From: Escarpia spicata | Taxonomy: Eukaryota; Annelida; Polychaeta; Sabellida; Siboglinidae | Length of the DNA: 64,000 nucleotides | Reading direction: 5' to 3' | Assembly (NCBI GenBank): GCA_963995525.1 | Contig: OZ023214.1 | Span: forward strand, 33,487,254 to 33,551,253 | Shown: in pieces, positions 25,901-40,900 of the stretch | Numbering within the stretch: the first letter of the stretch is position 1 | How the letters are laid out: every line of letters starts with the position of its first letter | Program-made: the position numbers and the translations under genes | Notes under the pieces: model-generated | What the model was told of the DNA's origin: nothing | Seen by the model: only the letters and a program-made list of their open reading frames with translations | Database searches by the model: none

Positions 25901-28900
25901 AACATAAGCATAGAAGAGAATGAAAATGCACAAAATCCTATATGAGAAGTGAGCAAACAGGACTGTATTATTACGGGGGATTTTAATAATGGTCATATCA
26001 GTGGAAATCTCTACAGAGTACGGGGAGTGAGGACCACAAGTTTTTAGTTTTAGTACAAGATAGTTTCCTTTCTCAACATGTGCTAGAACCAAACAGGGGT
26101 GAGAATGAATTAGTTGACAATGTCAGGATATGTGAGCCACTGGGGAGTAGGGGTCACAACCAGATACATTTTACCATCAAAGTAAAATCAGAAGGGAATA
26201 GTAAAAAGCAGTACAGAAGAAATTTCCACAAAGTAAGATATAAGGATATGAGGAAATATTTAGCAAAGATAGATTGGAATAATACACCGAAGAATAAGAC
26301 AGCAACAGAATGCTATATATCTTAAAGAGTGAAATTGAGTGCATCGTCGATACATTTGTTCCCTTGAAAAACAAAGGAAACGGTCCAGAAAGAAACACTT
26401 ATCGAAAGGAGCCATTAAAAAAATTAAGTACAAACAAATGATGTGGAAGTTTACAAAGAAGCACTTAACCAAACTACAACTACAATTATGGTGCTTCCCA
26501 GTTAGCCTACGGGACACACATAGATAAAAAGGGTTGTATTCTCGATAAGCCAAAAGGCTTCCTTGTCCACGTGCCATCTAGAGTTAATTCTCTGGATGGC
26601 AATCTTGTTAAATATTGTTAGATCTTGTTAAATCTTGTTAAATTATTATCCCAATTCTGTGTGGGTTTCAATAAATTACTTAAACATCTTACTGTCTTGC
26701 AAATTAAACGGATTCAACTACAAATTTTCATAACCATCTTATATGAGAATACATCTGAATTATAAATTATTCAATCCAAATTACAGACACATTACAACTA
26801 CAATTAACATCAAATAATATATCATAACAAGTGTACTTAATTACAACTGACACCATTACAAACATACGCTTTACAATTAATAACGGACCAAAAATATAAG
26901 AGTCCATCCATGACACGGGACCAAATATCTATCACATGGACCTAACAAGAGGACCAACCGATACAAGAACCATCAAATAAATATGGATCTTTCGCATACC
27001 TCTTGTAGTTTCTTCTCAGCAGTATCCATGGTGTTGAGAACTCCACTGCTGATTACCTGCAGACAATACATGTGAATGTTAAATCTTGTTAAACTTTGGT
27101 ATGCTCACAACATACATCAACGACAAACCTCTTCAGTGGCAAGAATTAAACGTACGTTGGAGCTGCAACGTTTCGATCGATGTGACGTCAGTGCGTGATC
27201 AAGATCCGCTGTAGATGGATCGAAACGTTGCAAGTTTCAAACACAGCCCCAGTGTAAGTTCAATTCTTGCTATGAGAATTTAATCCTGGAGCATCGAACA
27301 ATATCTTCCATAAAACCTCTTCAGGATTCATTAATTCTACATATTAATAGGCTAACTTGGAGGCACAGTAAGTCTATCTCCTCCCAGGTGCCACAGTTCA
27401 TGGCACCTGGGAGGAGATAAACTGTCTGTGTTCAGTGGAGTCCTTGGAGCAGTGGAGTTCTTGGAGCATTGGTCTCTGATCTATCATTCAGTAATGCACA
27501 TAAACACAATGGTAGTTAAAGTTGTTTACTTTTTCAGAGGACAGATTGTAATGACGATACTTGCGGCCCGTGGTGTATTGGGCCATGTGTGAGTGAAGTC
27601 TAATGTTATTTAAATTCAGACAAGCTCTATTCATGACCTAGACACAACTAACCCACAATTGTCAGGTTTAATGGCAAATCACATAGTTAATGGTTCAACA
27701 ATCTAAACATTGACCTAATTAGATAGTGCTCTAATATTTCATGTATATTAAATAGGAACTATGGCTAGTTATTTTTAGGGTTACTACTGAAAACATTTTC
27801 AGATGTTGTCTTTCGTTATCATTTTTTTTATACGATAATAAAAAATACTACTTATTATGTTCACATTATTATGTTATTATGATTCAAACTATTCATATAT
27901 TCTGTGATTACTGTTTTGAAAGGGGAAAGCACTTCATAAGTGTTAAACTTCTGCTTTCTCTTTTTCTACAATAATTGTGAATACATGTACCATTAAAACA
28001 TAAAATCATGTATGTATGTATGTATTATAATGCTACTGTGTAAATAAAAATGTATTATTATTACAATTTAATGAGACATTACTCCTAGTAGTCAGAGAAT
28101 TGCCTGCAGCATAGATGAATGGAAGGAGGTTGTGACATAGAGAAGACTCTGTCATGGAGGTGGACGCAGAGTTCAACAAGTACACTACCTCTGGCATGTC
28201 ACTCCATAGTCTGCTTGAGTTGGCACCTGTTCCAATTAGCAGGGCCTGTATGATGGACTTGTTGGCCCCTGTTAATACTGGGCTGCATCTACCTGGGTCC
28301 AGTAGGCTGCTTGTTCTTGTTGGAGGGGCCGATGAGGAGTCTACAATGATAACATTATTATATAATTTGTTGCCTGCAAAAGGCAACCAGGATATTTTAT
28401 TATTGTTATGTTTTTTTAAGATTTTATGAAACATTGTAAAGCGCACAGAACAGTCATTTTGATGGGGTGCTACATAAGAAATGTATGTTTATTATTATTA
28501 CACTGCATATTTGCCAATGTGACATATCATTATTTTAATAAGTGGCACTGTTATAGAGTGATAGGCCTTTTTCAATTGACTGCCAACCTTTTTTCTATGG
28601 CTTTTCGTCCATTATCTGGTGTTATGAAGTTGAAGTATTCACATTTTCTTGCCAAACACAAATACAAATTATTATACTGACTGTCATATAGATGGGTACA
28701 CACATATTCATCCAGAGATAATCCAATCTACTAGATTGGAATTTAATTTGGCTTAAAACATTGAATGTTTGGATATTGCAGAAAAAGTGTTAAGCATGAT
28801 GTCTTATAAGCCAAAAATAGTACAAATGCATTGCTATATTTTAAGACATTCATACATGCATGTTTCCATACGCCAATCACACAAGTAACTCTGCAGAGTC

Positions 28901-31900
28901 ACACAGGTAACTCTACAAAGTCACACAAGTAACTCTACAGAGTCACACGTGTAACTATACAGAGTCACACAAGTAACTCTACATAGTCACATGGATAAAT
29001 CTACAGAGTCAGATAGGTAACTCTACAAAGTCACATGAGTAACTCTACAGAGTCACACAGGTAACTATACAGAGTCACACATGTGTAACTCTACAGTCAC
29101 ACAAATAAATATAAAGACTCACACAGGTAACTCTACAGAGTCACACAGGTAACTCTACAATGTCACACAGTTAATTCTATAGAGTAAAACAAGTAAATCT
29201 GCTTGTAATATGTATTTTAAAATACAATGATGAAAAATAAATAATGCATACCTTACTATTAATCACCACACTGGAACACTACCACAATAACATTAAAACA
29301 CCCAATAATAAATTACTATGGATCTGCAAAGTTTAAAAGATACAAAACATTGTTCGATTGCCATTCGTATAATGGTTGAAATATGATTTTATTGGAACTG
29401 CATATTCAAGGTGGTAATGAATAAAGATGTGGACTTTCAATCCCAGATACAATAATTGTCTATGTACCTGTGTCGCTCTCATTTTGCCAGTTTAAGTTTC
29501 GGGCAATGATCGACTGATGATAAATCTGATAGAGAGGCTCATCGTCAAAGAGAGACGTCCTCGGTACAACTGACTGATCCTCATCAGCAATCTGCAACAT
29601 ACAGCGACAAGACAGGGTCAAAGTGAGGCAAAACAGAACATTAACTATACACCAGTATCAGGTTACCTTTGCACAGCAGGCATTTTAAAGTTTCAAACAA
29701 TCTTAACTTCATTGGAAGTATTCAGACATGCAAACAATACACAGTTCGTTTCTTTATATTACACTAACAAAAATGCCCATGCTCTAGATAGTGAGTGCTC
29801 CATGCACACAGAATATAGTTTCTGAAAGTACTCACAACTGGACGTTTGCTATGATGTAAATTTGAACAGTTTTAGCAATGCAAGTTATGTAACATACACC
29901 CAACTGATCCTCGGACAGTCTACGCAGCTCGGAACAATCACAGAAAACATGCATAATGTGAACAATCGATTAATGTCCATATATCATCCAGTATGAACAA
30001 TAAAACTGGTAAAAACCGTTAACCAATGAGGAATAAAAAAAATGAAATAGTTGTAACAGTTGTTTTTCTTCTGACGCGTTGTAGATCAACATCAGAAAGT
30101 TGGGCACCCAAAATGCTTAAATTGAATGTTTAGGAGAAAAAGCATAACACGTAAACATGTGGATATACTAGCATAGTTAGTGTTAGATTGTAAGCACATC
30201 TGGGCAGTCGTGAAGTTGCACACACACATATATATATATATACCGGTTGTATATATATATATCATACAGTTTAAACTACACATCATCATTTTATGATACA
30301 AAATATGCCATTTTGTACTTTTAAATGCCATGGATGTCCGCTCCAAATCTTGCAACTTATAAACTTCACAACTTCAACATTTTGTGGCAACTTCTGCACA
30401 CTTTTAGATGAACAAACCTAAATATACATAAAAGATATAAGTGCAGAGTGCAATATACAGCCGTTACTGTTGCAAGACCCAAGACAAGCATTAGTACGGA
30501 ATCCAGAAGGAAAACATATAAAACATGAAGACCAAAAAATAGCTAGAGGAGATCCACAACAAAGGAACTGCGGAACTTTGAAATCACATCGAATAAAAGT
30601 CAGAAGACAGCAAACAACAGGACGCATTGGTGGAGCATTGTTTTAGCTCTGTGATCTATTCAGAGTGAAGAGGGTTAAGTAAGAAAGTAACTGTGAAAAA
30701 CTTAATAAATATTTCATTACAAACCAGTTGTAGGTAATTTGCAGCTTGACTGGAATGGTCACTGAAGTTTGACCTCAGGTCAGTATCCGGATCCAAGTCG
30801 GACATCCCCTCGCTGGTGGTGGACATATTGTCTGTATACACACCCCTGGAAACACACAGCATTCTTAGACATAATCAAATGTTAACTACAATTATATAAC
30901 GTTACATACTGTCAAGAATGGGGAAAGCAATTTATAAGTATTAAACTTAGTACAGCTTTCTCCATGTCTGCAAGAAATTGCGAATAAAGTTGTATTTAAA
31001 AATAGAGCATTTGCACATATCATAAAACTGTACTACAATGGTCATATATGGTAATAAAATGTATTGAACTGAAAACAAAAGTCGTCATTAATATTTGCTG
31101 GGAATATTACATTTACACAATGGTTGCCTTTCATAATTACATAATCTGTAGTGCTAAATTTTAAGGACTATTTTACAATCAACTTACACAACAAATTAAA
31201 TGCTTGCATACATTGATACTAATAGTTAAACTATGAAACCAGAAACCAAGAAATAAACAGTTGTCACGGACTATAGGTAATGTTGATTATTTAAATTAAA
31301 ATGGCTGCATCTCACAAATTACTTTAACTATAGTCCAAACTACACTGAAAAATTATTTTAAGAAATATTTATTCAAATGAACAGTTGGAGAAGCATATTT
31401 TCTTCACCTTCAATGAAGCAACTAACGTGAAACTAAGAAACTTGTAAATAAGTCTGACCTTGACCTTGAGCTGCTTCTGTTGCTGGCAAACCAGTCTGTA
31501 AAACAGCAAAGACAGTGCAAAGAATGTTTTCCAAATCAAACATTTCTATAAATTTGCCACACTTTTATACTAGCAGTATCTAACGTACATCACATTTCAC
31601 CCAAATTTTTGAGGTAAATGTTAGTAAAAACATTACTACTTTGGAACAATTACAACAAAATGATTACTAATTTACACAATTCCATTGATGGAGTGCCACA
31701 ACCAGATTCACATAATCAGGTGGTCTGTTGAATTGAAGTCTGGTGTAAAGAAATTTCTCTGTTTTCAACATGGAATTATTTCTAAATATTCAAGCGAGGT
31801 TATCTGTTTCATTACCAGAACCAGACTAGGGTGGTAATTATTAGTGTCTACGAATCAGTATGGTTGACTATCTAAACATTATGCTAAAGAAACAATCAAA

Positions 31901-34900
31901 CAGAAAACAATGTTTTGTTATTATTATTATTAAATGCACTTCTGCAGGCAGTGTTTTCTAACAAGTACATTCAAGTACTTATTTAAATGATATCAGCACA
32001 TTACATTAAGTAATGAGGAAGAGAAAACCTGAGTTATTATAATCACAAGGAAGTAGTACTCTCACCTGACTGGTAGGGAATCTCAAGGGAGAGAGATGCC
32101 TCAAGAACTTTCCTGTAAACAAAAATATTGGAATATGCTAGAAATAAACAGGAAAAATCAAATTAAATGGAAACAAGACTAAAACAAACAAATTCAAAAG
32201 ATACTAAATGGACAAAGATTCAGAAGAAATATAAGGCTTCAGGGCAAAACTGCAATAAGTACCATCTGAGATGACATTTTTAATGAGGCGAAATTTCATA
32301 ATTGAAATGTATAAAAAAAAATATTTGCCCTTGCTATTGATATCGGCCCTTGCTACTGATATTGGCCCTTGCTATTGATATTGGCCCTTGCTACTGATAT
32401 TCTTATAATATTCCAATATCATTTATGATTTACAAATTTTCGTTACTGCTCCGAAGAAGGATGATAAAGGTCAAAAACACAAAACCGAAAGTTTAGCCCT
32501 GAAATGCCTTCAAATACAGGATGAACATAACAATGGGGGGTGTTTTTATAAATAAAGTGACCTGCAAAATTCTTAAAGTCATATTATAATACATTTCTTC
32601 CTGCTGTTTACCAGAATCAGGTACATAAATCACATTAATAACTTAATGGGTAGGTTATATTTATCCAGGAGATGGCAGCACTGTTCTGTGCCATGCACGC
32701 TACTGAGGTCATGTTCTAGTTAGACTTCCTGTCCATTGCACACGAAGAAAAATGCAGTGTATTTTTGAGAAATGATTTTTTTTACAAAATTCACATGCTG
32801 TGACATAAGCGCATTTGAGTAGGGAGATTTTCATGTGTGATTGTAGAAGGTGTTGACTGTAAAATGGTGGATTTCTAGATGATTTGAATACCCGGAAGGA
32901 TATTTGGCAGCAACCAACAGTGGGCTGACCCCTACTGAGTAGCATAATCATGTAGTTTAACCCTTTGGCAAGACATTTTTTTCAGAGTCATTCAGTTAAT
33001 ACTTAGAACTGTTGACTGACTTTTTTAACTATACATTTGTTAAATTAATCATGTTTGTTATTGCTCAAAATCGCATGTCCTACATCACTATTGGTGAGGC
33101 TGACTGGTGGTTTGATCCGACGTGAAACACATTTTAAGGACTTTCTAAACTTATGAAATTACCCCTAAGTGAAATTGTATAAGTTAAATTATATCCATGA
33201 AATACTTGCTTAATTATGAGTGGCTGCAATGGTTTCTTAATCTTCAATCTTGAACATGAGCTGCCAGAACTTATGATACAAAGGACCAAGTGGTCTAGAT
33301 TATGGACACTACATCGTACCAAACACAAGCAGACCTTCTTAGTCCAAGTTCTACCGAGTGACACACATAGGCAAATATTTACCAAATGTTGGTCCAGTAA
33401 CAACCAGATGTGTATAAATTGTAAACACAGTGGAACTTCTCTATTAAGGTCACCCTCAAGACAATGGGACCTCTTGATTAAGGTCACCCTCAAGACAATG
33501 GAACCTCTTGATTAAGGTCACCCTCAAGACAGTGGAATATCTCTGGTAAGGTCATCCTCAAGACAGTGGAAGCTCTCTGTTAAGGTCACCCTCAAGACAG
33601 TGGAACCTCTATGTTAAGGTCACCCTCAAGACAGTGGAACCTCTCTGTTAAGGTCACCCTCAAGACAGTGGAACTTCTCTATTAAGGTCACCCTCAAGAC
33701 AGTGAAACCTCTCTGGTAAGGTCATCCTCAAGACAGTGGAAGCTCTCTGTTAAGGTCATCCTCAAGACAGTGGAACCTCTCTGTTAAGGTCATCCTCAAG
33801 ACAGTGGAACCTCTCTGTTAAGGTCATCCTCAAGACAGTGGAACCTCTCTGTTAAGGTCACCCTCAAGACAGTGGAACTTCTCTATTAAGGTCACCCTCA
33901 AGACAGTGAAACCTCTCTGTTACGGTCACCCTCAAGACAGTGGAACCTCTCTGTTAAGGTCATCCTCAAGACCAAACAAGTGACTTGAATAGCAAGGTGA
34001 CCAATGTCCTATATTTTACTAGGGCTACCATAATTGGAAGATGACTGTATTACTGAGGTAAGTGTAAAGCAAGGCATGTGTGTGCAGAGAAGGTAAGTAG
34101 AGAACGTGTATTTGTATTGATACAGCAGCATTTGGATTATATCTGATATGGATAATCTGACCAGTGGATATCTTGCATGGATGAGCTGGTGCACTTCAAA
34201 CTTTACTTTGTAGCAGTTAACAGGCTGGTTGTATTTGCATAACTGCTGACAGCTTTGCCGGGTATGTGAGTGTGCCTGGATACAGCAAAGCAGATATGTA
34301 AACAAAATGTAATTAAACATCATGGGAATAAAACTCGAATATCAGATCCCATCCGATGCAAGCAGTTCTGCTATGGTTCTGAGTATACTGGTGGGGGGCT
34401 CAAATCGTGTGTCCAATTGTTTTTTGCTGTTAAAAAACCTGATCAAATTCTATGTGCTAAACGTCTAACACCTATTCCATGAAATTTATGCAAACAAACT
34501 GTTAGAAAAGTCGTTTTAAGTGAAGTACTTACGAAAATAGACCAGCCAAATCCAAATCTCGTAAAATATGCCTGCATCAAAAACCATGTATCACAGCAGT
34601 TTTCCAGGGGGTACGCAAAGTGTTAGCTGAAAGAAGGGATTTTGTCAGCCATCTTGTGTGCTGCTTGTGTTCGGGCTTTGCATCAAAAATGGAGACTTCC
34701 AAGAAAGAGTTCTTGTTCTATCATCCATTGAAATTTATGAAGTAGGGCAAAGGCGTCTACCGACAGGTCTCCGAAAAGGTTCTGAGGATGAGGAATTATC
34801 CTGGGACAATGTGTACGCATGTGCATGGATGGTGCCCCGGGTATGCTTAATAGTTTTTCCCAAGTGAACGAAGGTGATATGTTTTACCATTCTGAAAATA

Positions 34901-37900
34901 TTTCACTGAATGACCCTCGCATCGAAAGTGTCCCACCGGAACTAAGAGCGTACCTTGATGATATTGTCAATATGTAAATACCACCAAATCCTGCGCTCTC
35001 AATACTCGATTTTGCTTTTGCCAAGACTTTCATGCAGACCAGCACCAAGAGGTGCGGCTATTCGTGGAGAACATGGAACTAAAGTGAAATGGTTAAGCAA
35101 ATGAGAATGCAGAATTGTTTGACCACATCTATAAGGAGAAATCTAGAAACATTCGTTGATAAACTATAGGAAAAAGGCTACGTCTTGAAGTTGACTTTGT
35201 TAAAATATGAACATTCATCGTGAAGCTGGAGTTGTGGGCGCCGTCAACTACAGAAACATCAACATCTCAATGCAGCGTTTGAGGACAAAGAAATTATGAA
35301 AAGAAACATTTGTGCAACCTCACATACCAGGTGTCAATGCCAAAGGGAATTCAAAACTAACTTCCCGGATCTGTGTGCGAAAGATGCAACTTTGCTCCGA
35401 GATCCTTTCAGCGTGAAGGTGCAATATTCTTAGCAGACGGCACATAAGCTAGGACCATTGGAGATCCTGAATGACTCCACCCAGGGCCTCACCCAGAATA
35501 ACATTTTTGCCAGTCCCAATTTTTTTCTACACACTACGAATGACATGCTATGTAACTATGAGTATATATATATATATATATGTATGTATATATACACCTA
35601 CATGGACACGCGATCGAATGACATGCTATGTAACTATGAGTATATATATATATATATATGTATGTATATATATATACACCTACATGGTACATTTTGGTAA
35701 TTATACTTAATGTGTCCAGTCATAAAAATAAACTAAAAGTACATGTTACCATTTATGAAGGCAAGGCAGAGCACATGCCTGAATGCACATCTCATGTGTG
35801 ATCAGAAATGTAAGTAGTAATAACAATATAAATACAACAAAGAGATACTTCATAAAACACAGTAGCAACTATGAGTAGTGGACAGGGACACTGATTTTCC
35901 ATTTCAAAAAAGGCAAATTCTGTGTCAAATACATATTTTCTGTTTAAAAGTGAAACAGAAGCCCATTTTTGTTCAGAAAAATAATATTTTATTTCAAAGT
36001 TAACTTTAAAAAATAATACATTCTGTCAAATATTTAAAATATCACAATGTTATGATCTCTGCATCTAAATAATACTGTTTTACTCTGTGGTTAACTTTTC
36101 TAACACTTATTTGTGCGATATTTGCAGCACAAAAACAACCGTACATAATAAATTTAGATAATCAAATAATTCATGTCGCACAATAACGTAAATGCCTGGT
36201 TGTTTCTAATACAGCAGTACTTAATATATAAGTTAACAAATGTAAATTAAACAAACAATCATATTAACAATTATGAATGTTCAAATCACTAATGCTGTTT
36301 CACTGATATTTTAGCTACATCTATATATGATGCCATCCAAAGGAATTGGTTAGAACTACGAAACGCGGGCTATACCACTTTCAGCCAGCGTAACCTAGGC
36401 TGTTGTTATTCCTTCGACTTTTGTGTTCGAAACCGGAATATGTACACTTATGCGTGTTCTACGATGTGACAATTACATTTAATTAGCAACATGTCTTCAA
36501 TGCGCTTAGCGGACAGCCAGACAACGATCGAGAAACGGTTTATGTTAGCGCCTTCCGCCCACGTCCCTGTTTGCGGCGCCATGATTGATGATAGTCGTAA
36601 CGATTTGCCTTACGCGTTTTTAAAATCCTGCGTCATAAATCCACCAAAATAAATGAATACCGTTGCATAGTAATCATGCTTGTTTCAAAATGTCGCCAAT
36701 AAACTCAGTATAGTGTTGGTGATTCTACTCTTTCAGCATTTACGGAGTTTCCGTTTGAAAACACAAATTCCGTTTCGAAATGTCGATTACGCGGAATTCC
36801 ATCCGTTTTCCAAGATCGCGTCGTAATCGGCAAGTGCTTATTGTATCTCCCTGCCCTGACGTTGACCTCATGTAGGATTATTTAGTCAACGCAAGTGTTG
36901 GCTGCCTTTCAAGCAACCACCGCTATTGGTTAGGTGACAATTACCCTAAGAAGTCGAGGCCTAGCTGGCTTAATCGGTTTCTGGCGTGTGTCGGGCAGCT
37001 GGCCAGGCGATCCGGTGGGCAGTTTTCAAAACCAGTCTCCGTAGATTTTGTAACTGGCTTCGCAGCATTTTCAATGACGTAAAAATGGCGTGGACGGATT
37101 GGCCCGCACAAAAAAAACGAATCAATTTCAAACTGTCCAAAAATGCAATTTTCTAATTTTAACCGTCCAAATGACGGGTGGACGGGTCTCTGGGTGAGGC
37201 CCTGACTCGACCATCTCCCATGACACGCTTGAACATCTTCCCCTGGCCAAATGATTGTCTAAGATGGGCGTGTTTTAACCGAGTCTGGATGACGTGCCCA
37301 TGGGGGATTGAGACCATTTTTTGAATTTTTGCTCACCTCATTATGTGAACACGGATTCTTGGCATTGTTCAGAGTGAAGACCTAACTTCAAGCTCGACTC
37401 TTTGTCACAGATGATCTGTTTCCCGAATTGAGTCCTAGCTCATCCCTCAAGTTTTTTTTATTTTTCATTATAAATTTGGCATACAATTTAACTTATTAAA
37501 GAATTAATAAAATTATGTGTTATCATTGAACTAAGGGTAGAATATTTATTTTTCATAGAGTGTATATTTAATGTTAAGATGATGGGGGTACCCTGACGAT
37601 TGTCACAGACCTCAGGGGATACGCAAGAAAAAAAAGACTGGGAACTGCTGGTGTATCATATGTACGCTGTATAAATCGCTTTGTGGCCAGAACATATCAC
37701 TTGTATTAAAATAGGCCAACAGGGTTAGAACACGAGATTTCAATATCACGATTTTTGACTTGGCTAAAATTTTCCAGTCAATATACTTAGCAGCAACAAC
37801 TTACCTGTCAAACAGTGGTTTTGTGTCCATATCCCCTGGTGTCTTCTCCCCCCTCTCCACCCCCGTGTTACCCCCCACGCCCCTAGGTGGAAGGGGCGGT

Positions 37901-40900
37901 GGACCACGTGTCTTCAGAATCGTATCCAGGCTGCGGATACTGGTGCGTGCACTGTCACATGACTTCCAGTCATCATACTCCGAATCTGTCTCGGAGTGTT
38001 TCTTCCCCTTAGCACCTATCTGCCTGTCCCTATGCGGTGGCGGTGGAGGTGGTCGCGGTAGACAATCGTTCGGTCTCCGTTTATCACTGGGAATCAAGAC
38101 AAGCTGGGACAATGCTGAATGCTTCTTCGACACTGCCTTATTTTTCGGCACATTTTTCGGATCTCGCTTTGGCAGTGGAGGCGATGGTGTCACGTCTAGT
38201 GAGTCAAACGATGACACGGAAAAATTAGAGTCAGTGGAACACAGTGTTCTGTGAGTATTCCGTTTGGCGAGAGGCACTTTCACGTCAATCGAGTTAGACG
38301 ATTGCAGCCTGGACACCAGTCGGTGTGCAATCACATGTTTGTTAGGAACATTGCCACCAGCTGGCACTCTCGGACTGCTGGCGAGGCTGTCAGATGGCGA
38401 CTCTAGTACATAGTCCTCGTCGTTGTCCTCTTTGGCACTCATTGGCTTGTTTTCTTTCTTCTTCGCTCCAGTCTATGCAACAGTGCATTGAGGGTTATAA
38501 ATCTCACTTCAGTTCATTATCTCTTGCATGCATTTGTAATCATGACACAATTTGTAACCAAATGTTCTATAGATTACCTTGTAACTGGAAAAGTTGCAAA
38601 ACAAACTGGTGTTGGATTTGGTTTAATGGCATAACAGAGTGAAAACTATTGCATAAGAGGGCGAAACAATAGCTTCCTAGGTAAGGCCAGTTTCCAGGCA
38701 TAGGTCCTGGAAGGAGCCTATTAATAACTTTATGGGCCCAATGTCTGAATATATAAACAGTTTGCTCATTTTCATCATGACGTCATAGTGTCAATATTCA
38801 TATTTTAGACACCCACTCATGGCAAGAAAAACAGAGAGAAAACAGAAGGAAACATAAACAATTGACTTTGTTGTTGAAGTGTCTGACTTTCCGTCCCTAA
38901 TGAATGATTGACCCATATGGGAACGGCTCATCTATGCTCCGGCTCCGGCCGACCAGTGATGCCAATAAAGTAATAACAGTGCCATGAATATTAATTACGT
39001 GGTAACAATTATGAACAAACCTGTGGATGATATGTCATCAGTGACCTTTGATGCGTTGTAAATACTGGTGCTGATTCTGCAAGATCATAGTTTGTGGCGT
39101 CATCGTCGGAACTAGTGTCGGTCTCCCACTGCCCGTCATCACTGTCAGCCTGGTTTCGACAAGGATACTATAATTACACATAAACATCTTAAATTAACAT
39201 GAATGCAACATAAGTGAACAAGCAGAAATCAACCGCACAGCAGGAGCAATCTCAAAAGGTTCATGTACAAAAAATTATGCCATGTACCCTCTGAAAGAAC
39301 ACAGCACTCATTGAGCATTCCTTTCCACTACCTTGTACGTTTTATTACACCAACTGTGTGTGTGCATGCGTGCTTGCATGCTTGCATGCGTGTGTGTGTA
39401 TATTACTAAATACTTTGTATTCTACTGTGTGCACACCAGGAAACATTTCAGCCATCCTAATGATACACATTCCAACTTTTCAGTTTTTAAATCCAGGAGA
39501 ATTTCACGTGCTTCAAAATATCTACAACTACATCCCCCACTGAGGCTCACCACAAAATCACAAATGCACCTAAAAGCCTACAATCCAGGATACTTTTTCT
39601 TTCATAGGGGCAGTGAGTTTCACAACAATTCCGGGAGACTCACGGCAAATCTGAGAGGTTTGGCATAACTGCAGAACTGCATGTACTTAAAGTCTGCACT
39701 CTTATGAGTTGTGGTTGGAAGATAAACAATGTTGATGTAATGTACATCATTATATGACTAAGTAAAACAGTGGCTAACCATCCTTCATTCATTACTATAC
39801 AGAACTGGTTTCATGGGTGAAGTGGCTAACAAGTGGTTTACTTAGTCATAAACATTACAAATTTTATACACCTTCAAATCTGGGACTAATGTCTCATTCG
39901 TGAGAGTGAATGTTACACATACGAAATACATTAAAAATTATGTAAAAAAGAAAAATACAATAGATAATAATAAAATAGGATAATATGTTGTAAATATTAA
40001 TAAGTAGTGTCACACTAAGTACCATGTTTCGAGACCATCCCTCACATCCATGAAATCAATTGTTTTGAGATCACCCCTAACATCCATGACATCAGTGTTT
40101 TGAGGCCAAGCCTCACATCCAGGAAATCTATCAACCTCATGTTTACAACATAAGCCAGTGCACGATTCATGCATTCCAGGAAACAAATAAATTGTTACAT
40201 CTCTGCCCGACTGACACTTTTTGGATGTTTACCACACTGGGATAGAGGCCATTAGTATTTCAGTCTGGCGACTTTATCTGATATGACTGTTCACTGCATT
40301 TAGTGATAATGGCATGAGATGCAATCATATCAGAGATCCGGAGCCTCAGGTTCAGTTAGTGGTAAGCCCAATAGAACTGAGCTTAAAGCAAGGTTGTCTA
40401 TGCTGTGACCCAGAATCAACAGAGGTCATAATCATTTGCAGGAAGTTCACTAAATCAGTTCAGGAGGTTCACTGAATCAATCGTCTTGAATGTATGAACA
40501 TTGTGAATATGCCAAACATGGGTCTGATGGTTAAACCAGCTAGCTTCTTTAATATTGCCAAATATTTTTTACAATTTTAAATTGTTCCTATCAAAGTGTT
40601 TCATCTATGAACACTGTTTCACACATACTAAACGCTATTTGGCAGGCAGTACATCTTCAACATATTTAAATTAGTATCTGAGAACATCATACTAAAATGA
40701 TGCACAGACAGCTTCAACTTAAAGCACTGAATTGAATTTTTTTTTTCAGTGACATTTTCACTTGTAGTAGCTTCATTGCGATGACAAATTTTATTGTTTT
40801 GATTTTTTCCATTAGTCATTGTTCGTGTAAAGGCATGATTACAAAGAGCATGCATGCAAAAAACATTTGTCTCTGTAGAACATCTACTCACTTCGGAAGG

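Noticed and set aside
28033..28446. Initial reading of this stretch as an intronic repeat
   Set aside because: Splice sites, phases and the LWSDMPE motif joining to VISSGVL show that 28189-28340 is a real exon.
28870..29190. Possible CRISPR array because of regularly spaced short repeats
   Set aside because: Units are contiguous and imperfect with no unique spacers, in a eukaryotic intron; it is a minisatellite. The same applies to 33427-33972.
37760..38254. Plus-strand open frame of 164 codons opposite exon 5
   Set aside because: The minus strand has matching splice sites and phases with its neighbours and fits the ephexin-type gene; the plus frame is its shadow.
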